In this document: in pieces, positions 20,967 through 30,132 of the stretch
Layout: each line of letters begins with the position of its first letter
Position numbering within the stretch: the first letter of the stretch is position 1
NCBI GenBank assembly: GCA_016709845.1
Contig: JADJMA010000002.1
Location: forward strand, 62,001-126,000
Origin: Flammeovirgaceae bacterium
GTDB taxonomy: Bacteria > Bacteroidota > Bacteroidia > Cytophagales > Cyclobacteriaceae
Reading direction: 5' to 3'
Length of the DNA stretch: 64,000 bases
Made by a program: the position numbers and the translations under genes
The notes under the pieces: generated by a model
Databases searched by the model: none
Told to the model about the DNA's origin: nothing
Seen by the model: only the letters and a program-made list of their open reading frames with translations

Positions 20967-21171
20967 GATAAAATACCTCATTACTTTACTCTTAGTTAGT
21001 CCTTTGTTTCTCCATGCACAGCCCGTGGAAATGGCCGATACGATGCGCTCGGAAGGAAAAATATATGTCGTTGTGGCTATTCTATTGATAATTCTATCAG
21101 GCTTGATTGCCTATTTGATTATGCTCGATCGGAAGATTACTCGATTAGAGAAAAAAGTCAGGGAAAAGTAG
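20959..21171 (+). CDS. CcmD-like small membrane protein
   Basis: This is a 70-residue protein with an N-terminal signal-like segment (MNKIKYLITLLLVSPLFLHA), a short extracytoplasmic stretch and one membrane helix (VVVAILLIILSGLIAYLIM), then a basic coiled tail (RKITRLEKKVREK). Size, topology and place between ccmC and ccmE fit the CcmD-family protein of Bacteroidota cytochrome c maturation clusters. The start at 20959 was chosen because it overlaps the ccmC stop and opens directly on the hydrophobic segment. It ends with TAG. Confidence 0.7.
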   Translation: MNKIKYLITLLLVSPLFLHAQPVEMADTMRSEGKIYVVVAILLIILSGLIAYLIMLDRKITRLEKKVREK

Positions 21172-21225
21172 ATTAGAAACTCTGTTAAATTCTCAACTTT
21201 TTAGTCCGATTAACTGTTTTGCCTG

Positions 21226-21233
21226 TACCTTTG
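21226..21233 (+). promoter_or_regulatory. Possible -7 promoter element upstream of ccmE
   Basis: TACCTTTG matches the Bacteroidota -7 consensus TAnnTTTG 20 bases before the ccmE start. A T-rich stretch around 21198-21202 could be a weak -33 element. It is a consensus match only. Confidence 0.35.
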
Positions 21234-21253
21234 CAATCTAACAGTATTCCGAC

Positions 21254-21664
21254 ATGAAAAAATCACATATTATCGCAGTTGTTGTTATCGCAGCATGTAT
21301 TGGCCTTATTATCGCTACCGCGGGAGATGCCAGCACCTATGTATCCTTCAATCAGGCTTTTCAAATGGCCTCAAACGGAAACAATAATCAGATACATGTT
21401 GTTGGCGACCTGAAAAAAGACGGTGCTGGCAATATTGTGGGAATGGAAAAAAGCAGTGACAACTTGTCCTTTTCCTTTATTTTGATTGATGATGAACAGA
21501 AAGAGCAAAAAGTTTATTATAACGAACCCATGCCTCCTGACTTTGCCCGTTCTGAAAAAGTTGTGGTCATTGGAGGCTACCAAAACAACGCCTTTGTTGC
21601 TAACAAAATTCTATTAAAGTGCCCTTCTAAATATCAGGAGGAAAAAATAAATGCCAGTATTTAA
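21254..21664 (+). CDS. ccmE: Cytochrome c maturation heme chaperone CcmE, CxxxY type
   Basis: This is a 136-residue periplasmic heme chaperone anchored by an N-terminal helix (HIIAVVVIAACIGLIIATAG). The OB-fold part includes NQIHVVGDLKKDG, then a VVVIGGYQNNAFVANKILLK stretch. The heme-binding site near the C-terminus is CPSKY (Cys123 to Tyr127), where most proteobacterial CcmE proteins have His in HxxxY. This is the CxxxY variant known from some anaerobes and other lineages. It takes heme from CcmC and hands it to CcmF, encoded next. Confidence 0.9.
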   Translation: MKKSHIIAVVVIAACIGLIIATAGDASTYVSFNQAFQMASNGNNNQIHVVGDLKKDGAGNIVGMEKSSDNLSFSFILIDDEQKEQKVYYNEPMPPDFARSEKVVVIGGYQNNAFVANKILLKCPSKYQEEKINASI

Positions 21665-21726
21665 ATGATGGGTATAAGATTACCCCATCAAATCATTCTT
21701 AATTCATATTTCTTAATTCCCTTCTA

Positions 21727-24248
21727 ATGCATTATTTCATTGGTGACCTGGGCCACCTTTTTGTTATCGCTTCATTTGTTACTTCGCTAATCAGTGCGTT
21801 CGCTTACTGGAAGGCAAACTCGCTGGAGCAGAAACAAAAGAGCAATGGTTAAGCAACGCACGGGTTGCCTTTTATGTACATAGTGCAGCAATTATTGGGG
21901 TTATCGTTAGTTTATGCGTAATTATATATCAGCATTATTTCGAGTATCATTACGCCTACTCGCACTCTTCGCTTCATTTACCTGGCGAATACATGATCTC
22001 CTGCTTTTGGGAAGGGCAGGAAGGCAGCTTTTTACTTTGGCTTTTCTGGCAAGCGGTAATAGGCCTTTTTCTTATCCGAACTCAGCGAAATTGGGAAGCC
22101 CCCGTAATGGTTGTCTTCGGCTTGGTTCAAGCCTTCTTAGCCTCCATGATTTTGGGTATTGTTATTCCGTTCCTCAATATAAAACTTGGCAGTTCTCCGT
22201 TTATCCTTCTTCGCGATGCCATTGATGATCCTATCTTCTCGCTTCAACCTGATTTTATTCCAAAAGATGGTAGTGGCCTAAATCCATTATTGCAGAACTA
22301 TTGGATGGTTATCCATCCGCCCACGTTATTTCTGGGCTTTGCGCTAACCTTGGTTCCCTTTGCTTTTTGCATGGCTGGTTTGTGGCAGAAAAAATATTCG
22401 GAGTGGATAAAACCCGCGCTACCCTGGGCTTTGGTTGCCGGTGCCGTGTTGGGTCTTGGCATCCTGATGGGTGGCTACTGGGCTTATGAGACTTTAAATT
22501 TTGGCGGATACTGGAATTGGGACCCTGTTGAAAACGCAGTTTACGTTCCGTGGCTTGTGTTGATAGCCTCTATCCACACTATGCTCATTTATAAGAATAG
22601 CGAAACAGCCTTAAAGAGTTCGATCATATTAAACATCGCAGTATTTGTTCTGATTCTTTACTCCACTTTTTTAACACGAAGCGGAATTCTTGGCGATGCC
22701 TCCGTACACTCATTCACCGATCTTGGCTTGTCGGGGCAATTACTTATCTATCTGTTGTTCTTTACAGTTGCCGCTATTGTGCTGGCTGCTTTTCGTTGGA
22801 AGGAAATTCCTTCGTCTGATAAAGAAGCCTCCATTTACTCCAAAGAATTTTGGATATTCTTAGGCGCTACAACACTTTGCCTCATGGGCTTTCAGGTATT
22901 ATTACCAACATCTATTCCGGTATATAATAGTATAATAGAATTATTTGGTGGCGAATCTAACCTGGCTCCTCCTGCTGATCAGGTTGGGTTTTATTCTAAG
23001 TTCCAACTTTGGTTTGGCGTGCTCGTAGCGCTTATCTCAGGCACAGGCCAATTCTTTTGGTGGAAGAGAATGGAGAAAGAAAAGTTAAAAAAAGAAATCC
23101 TGCCTCCCATTCTGATTTCCTTAGTTGTGTTTGCGCTTATTATTGCCATTACAAAGGTCTATCAGCCCTCCTACGTAATCCTAACCTTGGCGGGAGTTTA
23201 TTTGATCGTTTCAAACATCAAGGTGTTAACTTCAATTATAAAAGTGAATGTCGCCTTATCGGGTGGCGCTTTGGCTCATATTGGTATTGGTATGATGTTG
23301 CTGGGCGTTATGTTTTCATCGGGTTACTCCAAAGTTGTTTCCTTGAATAACACCGGCATGTTAATCTCTAAAGATCTCCCTACTGAATTTAACCGCGATA
23401 ATCTGTTGCTGTTTATTAATGAACCTCGCACCATGGGTGGTTATGATATTACTTTTCTGGGTGAGCGGGTTGAAGCCCGGAACGTTACTGGCTATGTAAG
23501 TAAAAATAGTATTGATCTTACCCAAGACCCCTTTAAAGTTATCGCCCTTCGCGACATAGAATTTAACGGTAAGAAAATATTAAATGCCAAGGATACCTTC
23601 GAGATAAATCCTGAAAATACATTCTATGAAATCGAATTAAAGAAAGACGGTGAAGTGGAAGCGCTGCTCTTTCCACGTGTTCAAATTAATCCAGCCATGG
23701 GTGGTTTTATTTCATCTCCCGATATTAAAAGGAATCTGGGTCTCGACCTTTATACACACGTTTCGCTACCGATGAATCGGGAGGAAGAACCCGAATGGAG
23801 TAAAACAGAAGAGATAACTATTCGTCTAAATCAACAGTTTTTCATTAACGACTATGTGGCCGTACTGGAAAGTGTCAATCGCATCAATGAGATTGATGGA
23901 TTTAAACTAGAACCCGAAGATGTTGCTGTAAAAGCAAGAATCAAAGTAAGTGGTGAGCGGGATGTGTATTACGCTGAACCCATTTTTCTCATTAAAGACA
24001 AGATACAAGTGGGTCGGTTAGCCGATGAGGTAAATGATTTAGGAATAAAGATTACCCTGTTAAACATCCATCCCGACACGAATGAATTTTCTCTTGCCCT
24101 CAATACCCGCCAAAAAGATTGGGTTATCATCAAAGCCATGGAAAAACCCTTCATTAACGTGCTTTGGTTAGGAACGGGTGTTTTGTTGATTGGTTTCTCT
24201 TTGGCTATGGTAAGAAGGTTCAAAGAATTCAATAAGCAATCCCGCTAA
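21727..24248 (+). CDS. ccmF: Cytochrome c heme lyase CcmF (frameshift near N-terminus)
   Basis: This is a large heme lyase subunit of about 840 residues. The start at 21727 (MHYFIGDLGHLFVIASFVTS) is followed by an indel near 21840, after which the frame stays open to 24248. Diagnostic motifs are CFWEGQEGSFLLWLF, MVIHPPTLFLGF, the WWD-type heme loop GGYWNWDPVENAVYVPWL and TFLTRSGILGDASVHSF. The C-terminal third is a soluble domain ahead of a last helix (FINVLWLGTGVLLIGFSLAM). It joins heme from CcmE to apocytochromes in the periplasm. Confidence 0.9.
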
Positions 24249-24254
24249 GAAAAA

Positions 24255-25950
24255 TCAAATATTTTTCTTTTTCATCTCACTTACTGCATAGGCACAAGCA
24301 CGAGCTGTCATCGCCATATAGGTTAGCGATGGATTAACACAGGAAGAAGAGGCCATAAAATGATCCATCAGTTATAAATACGTTCTTTACTTCGTGCATC
24401 TGATTAAACCCATTGAGTACCGAGGTTTTTGCATCTCGCCCCATACGTGCACTCCCCATTTCATGATTCGTATTTCCTGGAAAAGATATATTCGCATAGG
24501 GCTTCACATTTTTATAGCCAGCCGCTTCCAGCATCTCGGCTATAGCCGGAGCCATATCCAACTGCATCGCTTTCTCATTCTCTCTATACTCAACGTTAGT
24601 CGTTAAAGTCGGCCGACCCCACTTGTCTTTCAAATCGGTATTAATGGTAACTCTGTTTTCCTCATAAGGAAGACATTCCCCAAAGCCACTAAACCCTATG
24701 CTCCATCCGGCAGGACTTTGCAAATCTTCTTTAAGCTCGGCACCAATTCTATAATCATTTGTTCCCTTTCCCCAACCTCCACGACTTGCACCACCCTGAT
24801 AGCCAAACCCACGGAGGTAATCCTTTCTTTGATCCGTTACGTTTCTAAATCGCGGAATATATAATCCATTGGGCCTGCGTCCATAAAAATATTTATCCTC
24901 AAAACCAGCTACATCTGCATTGGCTCCAACTCCCTTGTGGTGATCCATTATATTTCGTCCCACCTGATCGCTACCATTACCGAGTCCGTTTGGGAACCGA
25001 TTAGAAGTTGAGTTGAGTAAGATATAGGCCGATGCAAGTGTGGACGCATTCAGAAAAATAACCCTCGAATAAAACTCAATCACCTCGTTCGTCTCCGTAT
25101 CCACTAATTCAACACCAATGGCCCTGGCCTTCTCTTCATCATATAAAATTTTATTCACTAACGAATTGGGGCGCAACGTTAGGTTTCCGGTAGTAAAAGC
25201 AGCGGGCAGGGTACTTGCGTTAGTACTAAAATAGGCGCCATAGGGGCAGCCGCGGTGACACAAATTTCGATATTGACAAACGCCCCGGCCTTTTACAGGA
25301 GCTGTTAAATTAGCTGTTCTACCTATGGTAATATTCCTGTCGGGAAAAGAATGCTGCATCTGATTTTTAAAATTCTGCTCCACACAATTCATTTCCATGG
25401 GAGGTAAAAAATTTCCATCGGGTAAATGAGGAATCCCTTCTTTTTGACCACTTATACCTACAAATTTTTCAACGTATTCATACCAAGGGGCAATGTCTTT
25501 ATATCGGATTGGCCAATCCACAGCAATGCCTTCTCGTTTGTTTGCCTCAAAGTCTAAATCACTCCATCGATAACATTGCCGGGCCCATAAAAGTGATCTT
25601 CCTCCAACCACATTGCCACGAATCCAATCGAAGCGCTTAGTTTCTGTATAAGGATTTTCTAAGTCGTTAATATAAAAGTGTTTGTTATCGCCACCATACG
25701 AGTAATGCCTGGCTTGAATGTGGCAGTGCGCTCTATCCTCCACGGTAAGTCGCCCCCTATTTTCCAATTGCCATGGATCTTTGGTAGATGTAGGATAATT
25801 AGGATGCTCCACGTTTTTCCCTCGCTCAAGCATCAATACTTTTAATCCACTTTCACAGAGTTCTTTTGCAGCCCAGCCACCACTTATACCTGAGCCTATA
25901 ACGATTACATCATAAGTATTTTCAGCTTGGCCTTTAAGATTTAGATTCAT
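24255..25950 (-). CDS. GMC-family FAD oxidoreductase (C-terminal frameshift)
   Basis: This is a glucose-methanol-choline oxidoreductase of about 565 residues. The FAD dinucleotide fold is at the N-terminus (DVIVIGSGISGGWAAKELCE). GNVVGGRSLLWARQCYRW and NHEMGSARMG near the end are typical GMC signatures. An extra T in the run near 24357 shifts the frame after ITDGSF. The other frame restores MASSSCVNPSLTYMAMTARA and ends at 24255. No twin-arginine or lipoprotein signal is visible. The substrate (an alcohol or sugar) is unknown. It is convergent with ccmF. Confidence 0.85.
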
Positions 25951-26090
25951 GAAGCAGAGATATTTGAATGTTAAAATTTTCGAAAAAAATTTGAGCAGAA
26001 AAACCTCTTGAATAAATGTATAAAGTGGGAGGCTAAATCCTTAAATAGTCCTTATTTTTGCCCGATTTATCCAAACCACAACCACCAGAA

Positions 26091-28904
26091 ATGCCAAGAG
26101 ATCGCAGTATTCGCTCCGTACTAATCATCGGCAGCGGCCCTATTATTATTGGTCAGGCCTGTGAATTTGATTATGCAGGCTCACAAGCTTCCCGTTCCTT
26201 ACGCGAAGAAGGTATTGAGGTGATCCTGATCAATTCCAATCCGGCTACCATTATGACGGATAAAGTGACAGCGGACCATATCTATCTGCTGCCTCTGGAG
26301 AAGAAATCCATTCGTGAAATTCTGGAAAAACATCATATCGATGCAGTGCTTCCTACCATGGGCGGCCAAACCGCATTAAATCTTTGTATTGATTGCGAAA
26401 AGGCTGGCATCTGGGAAAATTATGGCGTTAAGATCATTGGCGTTGATATCAAGGCCATCGAGACAACAGAAGACCGCGAAAAATTTAGGTTAAAAATGCT
26501 TGAGTTGGGAGTTGGTGTTTGCCGAGGCGCAACCGCCACATCCTTTCTACAAGGCAAAGAGATTGCACAGGAAATCGGATTTCCATTGGTGATTCGCCCA
26601 TCTTTTACATTGGGCGGCACCGGGGGTGGTTTTGTGGAACGACCTGAAGATTTTGATGTTGCCTTGAACCGCGGCTTGCACGCTTCGCCAACCCACGAAG
26701 TGCTGGTTGAGCAGAGCATCATGGGTTGGAAAGAATATGAGCTTGAACTTTTACGGGATGGTGCGGGAAATGTGATCATTATTTGCTCGATTGAAAATTT
26801 CGATCCGATGGGAATTCACACAGGCGATTCTATTACGGTCGCTCCCGCCATGACCTTACCCGATACCGTTTATCAAAACATGCGCGATCTCGCCATTAAA
26901 ATGATGAATGGGATCGGAAAATTTGCAGGCGGTTGCAACGTACAATTTTCTGTGAATCCGGATAATGATGATATTATTGGAATTGAAATTAATCCGAGAG
27001 TATCGCGCTCTTCTGCACTCGCATCAAAAGCAACGGGTTATCCCATTGCAAAGATTGCAGCCAAACTGGCGATAGGTTATAACCTCGATGAATTAAAGAA
27101 TTCAATTACCGGAACAACTACTGCTTATTTTGAACCTGCGCTTGATTATGTGATTGTGAAAATCCCTCGGTGGAATTTTGACAAATTTCAAGGAGCCGAT
27201 CGCAAGCTGGGCCTCCAAATGAAATCAGTTGGTGAAGTGATGGGCATTGGCCGGAATTTTCAGGAAGCCTTGCAAAAAGCTTGTCAGTCATTAGAGATCC
27301 GAAGAAATGGTTTAGGAGCTGACGGAAAAGAACTAACCGATCAGGAAGATTTGCTTTACAGCTTGAAGAATCCTAGCTGGAATCGGCTCTTTCATATTTA
27401 CGATGCCATGAAGCTGGGCATCTCCATGAAGACTATTCTAAATCTTACCAAAATAGATAAATGGTTTTTAGAACAGATCTGGGAATTGATCGAGCTTGAA
27501 AAAGAAATAGGAAAGTATAAGCTCGACACTATTCCTGCAGACTTAATGCGCACCGCAAAAGAAAAAGGGTATGCAGATCGGCAAATTGCACACTTGATCG
27601 ACTGCAAAGAAAGCGAAGTGCATAATAAGCGAAGGGAAATGGGTATCAACCGGGTTTACAAGATGGTGGATACTTGTGCAGCAGAATTCGATGCGAAGAC
27701 CGCGTATTATTATTCAACTTTTGATGCAGAGAACGAATCCATTGTAAGTAAGAAGAAGAAAATAATTGTATTGGGCTCTGGCCCGAATCGTATAGGGCAA
27801 GGCATTGAGTTTGATTACTCGTGTGTGCATGGAATATTAGCCGCCAAAGAAGCGGGTTACGAAGCGATCATGATTAACTGTAATCCAGAAACTGTATCTA
27901 CAGATTTTGATATTGCTGATAAACTTTACTTTGAGCCCGTTTTCTGGGAACATCTCTGGGATATTATTCAACATGAAAAACCCGAAGGTGTAATTGTTCA
28001 GTTAGGTGGACAAACTGCTTTAAAACTTGCCGAGAAACTTCAGAAGAACGGAATAAAAATAATGGGCACTTCTTTTGACGCCCTTGATCTGGCCGAAGAT
28101 CGTGGAAGTTTTTCATCCTTGCTTAAAGAACTAAACATTCCTTACCCTGAGTTTGGAGTTGCCACTAATGCTGACGAAGCACTGGAAGTATCAAAAACCA
28201 TTGGCTTCCCTTTACTGGTAAGACCTTCTTATGTTTTGGGTGGCCAGAGTATGAAGATCGTGATCAATGAGAAAGAATTAGAAAATCATATTCTCGATAT
28301 CTGGAAACACTTGCCAGAAAACAAAGTACTACTAGATCATTTTCTGGATGGTGCCATTGAAGCGGAAGCCGATGCCATTTGCGATGGTGAAGATGTTTAT
28401 ATCATCGGCATTATGCAACATATTGAGCCAGCTGGCATTCACTCAGGCGATTCCTATGCGGTATTGCCACCCTACAACCTGGGCGATCTTATTATCAAAC
28501 AAATTGAAAACTATACCAAGCGTATTGCCATAGCACTAAGAACTGTGGGCTTAATTAATATTCAGTTTGCGATTAAGAACGATACGGTTTACATCATTGA
28601 AGCCAATCCGCGCGCCTCACGCACCGTTCCTTTTATCTGCAAAGCGTACGATGAGCCTTATGTAAATTATGCCACCAAGGTAATGCTGGGCGATAAAAAG
28701 GTTAAAGACTTCAATTTTAATCCAACTAAAAAGGGTTATGCTATTAAGGTTCCTGTTTTCTCGTTCAGCAAATTTCCAGAAGTAAATAAAGAATTAGGCC
28801 CTGAAATGAAGTCTACAGGCGAAGCGATATACTTTATAGATGATTTAATGGACGATTATTTCATGAATATCTACTCCGAGCGCAATCTTTACTTAAGTCG
28901 ATGA
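26091..28904 (+). CDS. carB: Carbamoyl-phosphate synthase large subunit lacking the allosteric domain
   Basis: This is a 937-residue CarB that makes carbamoyl phosphate for pyrimidines and arginine. Two ATP-grasp halves are present: SVLIIGSGPIIIGQACEFDY near residue 8 and IIVLGSGPNRIGQGIEFDY near residue 560, with the matching GGQTALNL and GGQTALKL. The start at 26091 (MPRDRSIRSVLIIG) matches relatives better than the upstream TTG. The protein stops about where the C-terminal MGS-like regulatory domain would begin in E. coli CarB (1073 residues), and no such domain follows in any frame. No carA is in the window. Confidence 0.93.
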   Translation: MPRDRSIRSVLIIGSGPIIIGQACEFDYAGSQASRSLREEGIEVILINSNPATIMTDKVTADHIYLLPLEKKSIREILEKHHIDAVLPTMGGQTALNLCIDCEKAGIWENYGVKIIGVDIKAIETTEDREKFRLKMLELGVGVCRGATATSFLQGKEIAQEIGFPLVIRPSFTLGGTGGGFVERPEDFDVALNRGLHASPTHEVLVEQSIMGWKEYELELLRDGAGNVIIICSIENFDPMGIHTGDSITVAPAMTLPDTVYQNMRDLAIKMMNGIGKFAGGCNVQFSVNPDNDDIIGIEINPRVSRSSALASKATGYPIAKIAAKLAIGYNLDELKNSITGTTTAYFEPALDYVIVKIPRWNFDKFQGADRKLGLQMKSVGEVMGIGRNFQEALQKACQSLEIRRNGLGADGKELTDQEDLLYSLKNPSWNRLFHIYDAMKLGISMKTILNLTKIDKWFLEQIWELIELEKEIGKYKLDTIPADLMRTAKEKGYADRQIAHLIDCKESEVHNKRREMGINRVYKMVDTCAAEFDAKTAYYYSTFDAENESIVSKKKKIIVLGSGPNRIGQGIEFDYSCVHGILAAKEAGYEAIMINCNPETVSTDFDIADKLYFEPVFWEHLWDIIQHEKPEGVIVQLGGQTALKLAEKLQKNGIKIMGTSFDALDLAEDRGSFSSLLKELNIPYPEFGVATNADEALEVSKTIGFPLLVRPSYVLGGQSMKIVINEKELENHILDIWKHLPENKVLLDHFLDGAIEAEADAICDGEDVYIIGIMQHIEPAGIHSGDSYAVLPPYNLGDLIIKQIENYTKRIAIALRTVGLINIQFAIKNDTVYIIEANPRASRTVPFICKAYDEPYVNYATKVMLGDKKVKDFNFNPTKKGYAIKVPVFSFSKFPEVNKELGPEMKSTGEAIYFIDDLMDDYFMNIYSERNLYLSR

Positions 28905-28959
28905 TCTCTCGGGTCAAACTAATATCTTTGGAAAATCGTTAAAGGAAAAAACGAGTATT

Positions 28960-29169
28960 ATGACAAGGTTTCTCCTCATTCTCGGGTTGGTTTCTTACAT
29001 TCTGTACAAAGTAGGCGGACTCTTCTTTAGAGCTGGGGCTGCCTCGCAACAACCTAGGCAACAACCAAGACGCCCTCAGGGAACAGTAAACGTTGACTCC
29101 GCACCTAAGAAAAATAAAGATGGCTCAATAAAGGGCGGAGATTATATCGACTACGAGGAAGTTAAATAA
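28960..29169 (+). CDS. DUF4834 family small membrane protein
   Basis: This is a 69-residue protein with one N-terminal membrane helix (FLLILGLVSYILYKVGGLFF), a Gln/Arg/Pro-rich linker (QQPRQQPRRPQG) and an acidic end (GGDYIDYEEVK). This layout is that of the Bacteroidota DUF4834 family, whose function is not known. It lies 55 bases after carB on the same strand. Confidence 0.75.
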   Translation: MTRFLLILGLVSYILYKVGGLFFRAGAASQQPRQQPRRPQGTVNVDSAPKKNKDGSIKGGDYIDYEEVK

Positions 29170-29264
29170 CAGTAGTAAGTCTGGAGTATTGAGTACATAG
29201 TCTTTAGTAAATACAGTAATCATTCTCCAGCATCAAGAGTCCAGTATCCAGAGTCCATTCGCCA
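29170..29264. repeat. Degenerate short direct repeats before dapF
   Basis: The gap holds imperfect copies of a roughly 12-base unit, for example agtctggagtattgag, agagtccagtatcca and gagtccattc, with related ccag/gtcc pieces. Such short degenerate repeats are seen between genes in some Bacteroidota genomes. No hairpin terminator was evident. Confidence 0.35.
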
Positions 29265-30035
29265 GTGAAAATCTCTTTCCATAAATATCAGGCAACAGGC
29301 AACGATTTCGTGCTGATCGATAATCGCGCAAGTAATTACTCCTTTGATAAAACTCAGATAGGACAAATTTGTGATCGAAGATTTGGTATTGGTGCTGATG
29401 GATTGATCTTGATTGAAAATCATCCTTCCCTTGATTTTAATCTTATTTACTATAATAGTGATGGTTCACAAAGCCTTTGCGGCAATGGAAGCCGGGCTGC
29501 CGTAGTAATGGCTGCCAGTTTAGGATTACTGAAAGATAAAACCGTATTCCAAGCTTATGATGGTGCCCATCAGGCAGTCTTAAAAGACGGTATCGTTCGA
29601 CTTAAAATGAATGGCGTAGCTGAAACAAAAAAATGGATGCCGATCTGTTTATCAATACCGGCTCACCCCATCATCTGCGTTTTGTTGAAGACATAAAAAA
29701 CTATCCCGTTTTTGAGGAGGGGAAAAAAATCCGTACCAGTCCAGACTATGCTCCTCACGGAACCAATGTCAATTTCATTCAATTACTCCCAAAAAACACA
29801 ATATTCGTTCGCACCTATGAACGGGGCGTAGAAGCGGAAACCTACTCTTGTGGCACAGGCGTAACCGCAGCGGCATTGGCTGCCTCCGTGCATGGCTATA
29901 TCTCTCCTGTGTATGTTAAAGTGCGTGGGGGCGAGCTCTCGGTTGGAATTTAAATCCGGTCAGGCAGGCACATTTCACGATATTTATCTTATTGGCCCTG
30001 CCAAAATGGTGTTTGAAGGCACTCTGGAATTATAA
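29265..30035 (+). CDS. dapF: Diaminopimelate epimerase (two frameshifts)
   Basis: DapF converts LL- to meso-diaminopimelate for peptidoglycan and lysine. The GTG start at 29265 gives MKISFHKYQATGNDFVLIDN, the usual beginning. The two catalytic cysteines lie in SLCGNGSRAA and YSCGTGVTAAALA. One indel near 29635 follows VAETKK, and the other frame continues as DADLFINTGSPHHLRFVEDI. A second indel near 29945 precedes FKSGQAGTFHDIYLIGPAKM, ending at 30035. The total of about 256 residues is normal. The gene is normally essential, so the breaks are probably sequence errors. Confidence 0.9.
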
Positions 30036-30132
30036 TTGCACCCCGAAATCTGTAAATTTACGCCCCATTTGGTTGGTTGATCTGCTTCTCCTTTGAATTA
30101 GGCAGCAATACTCAAATGACAAACGACTACAC

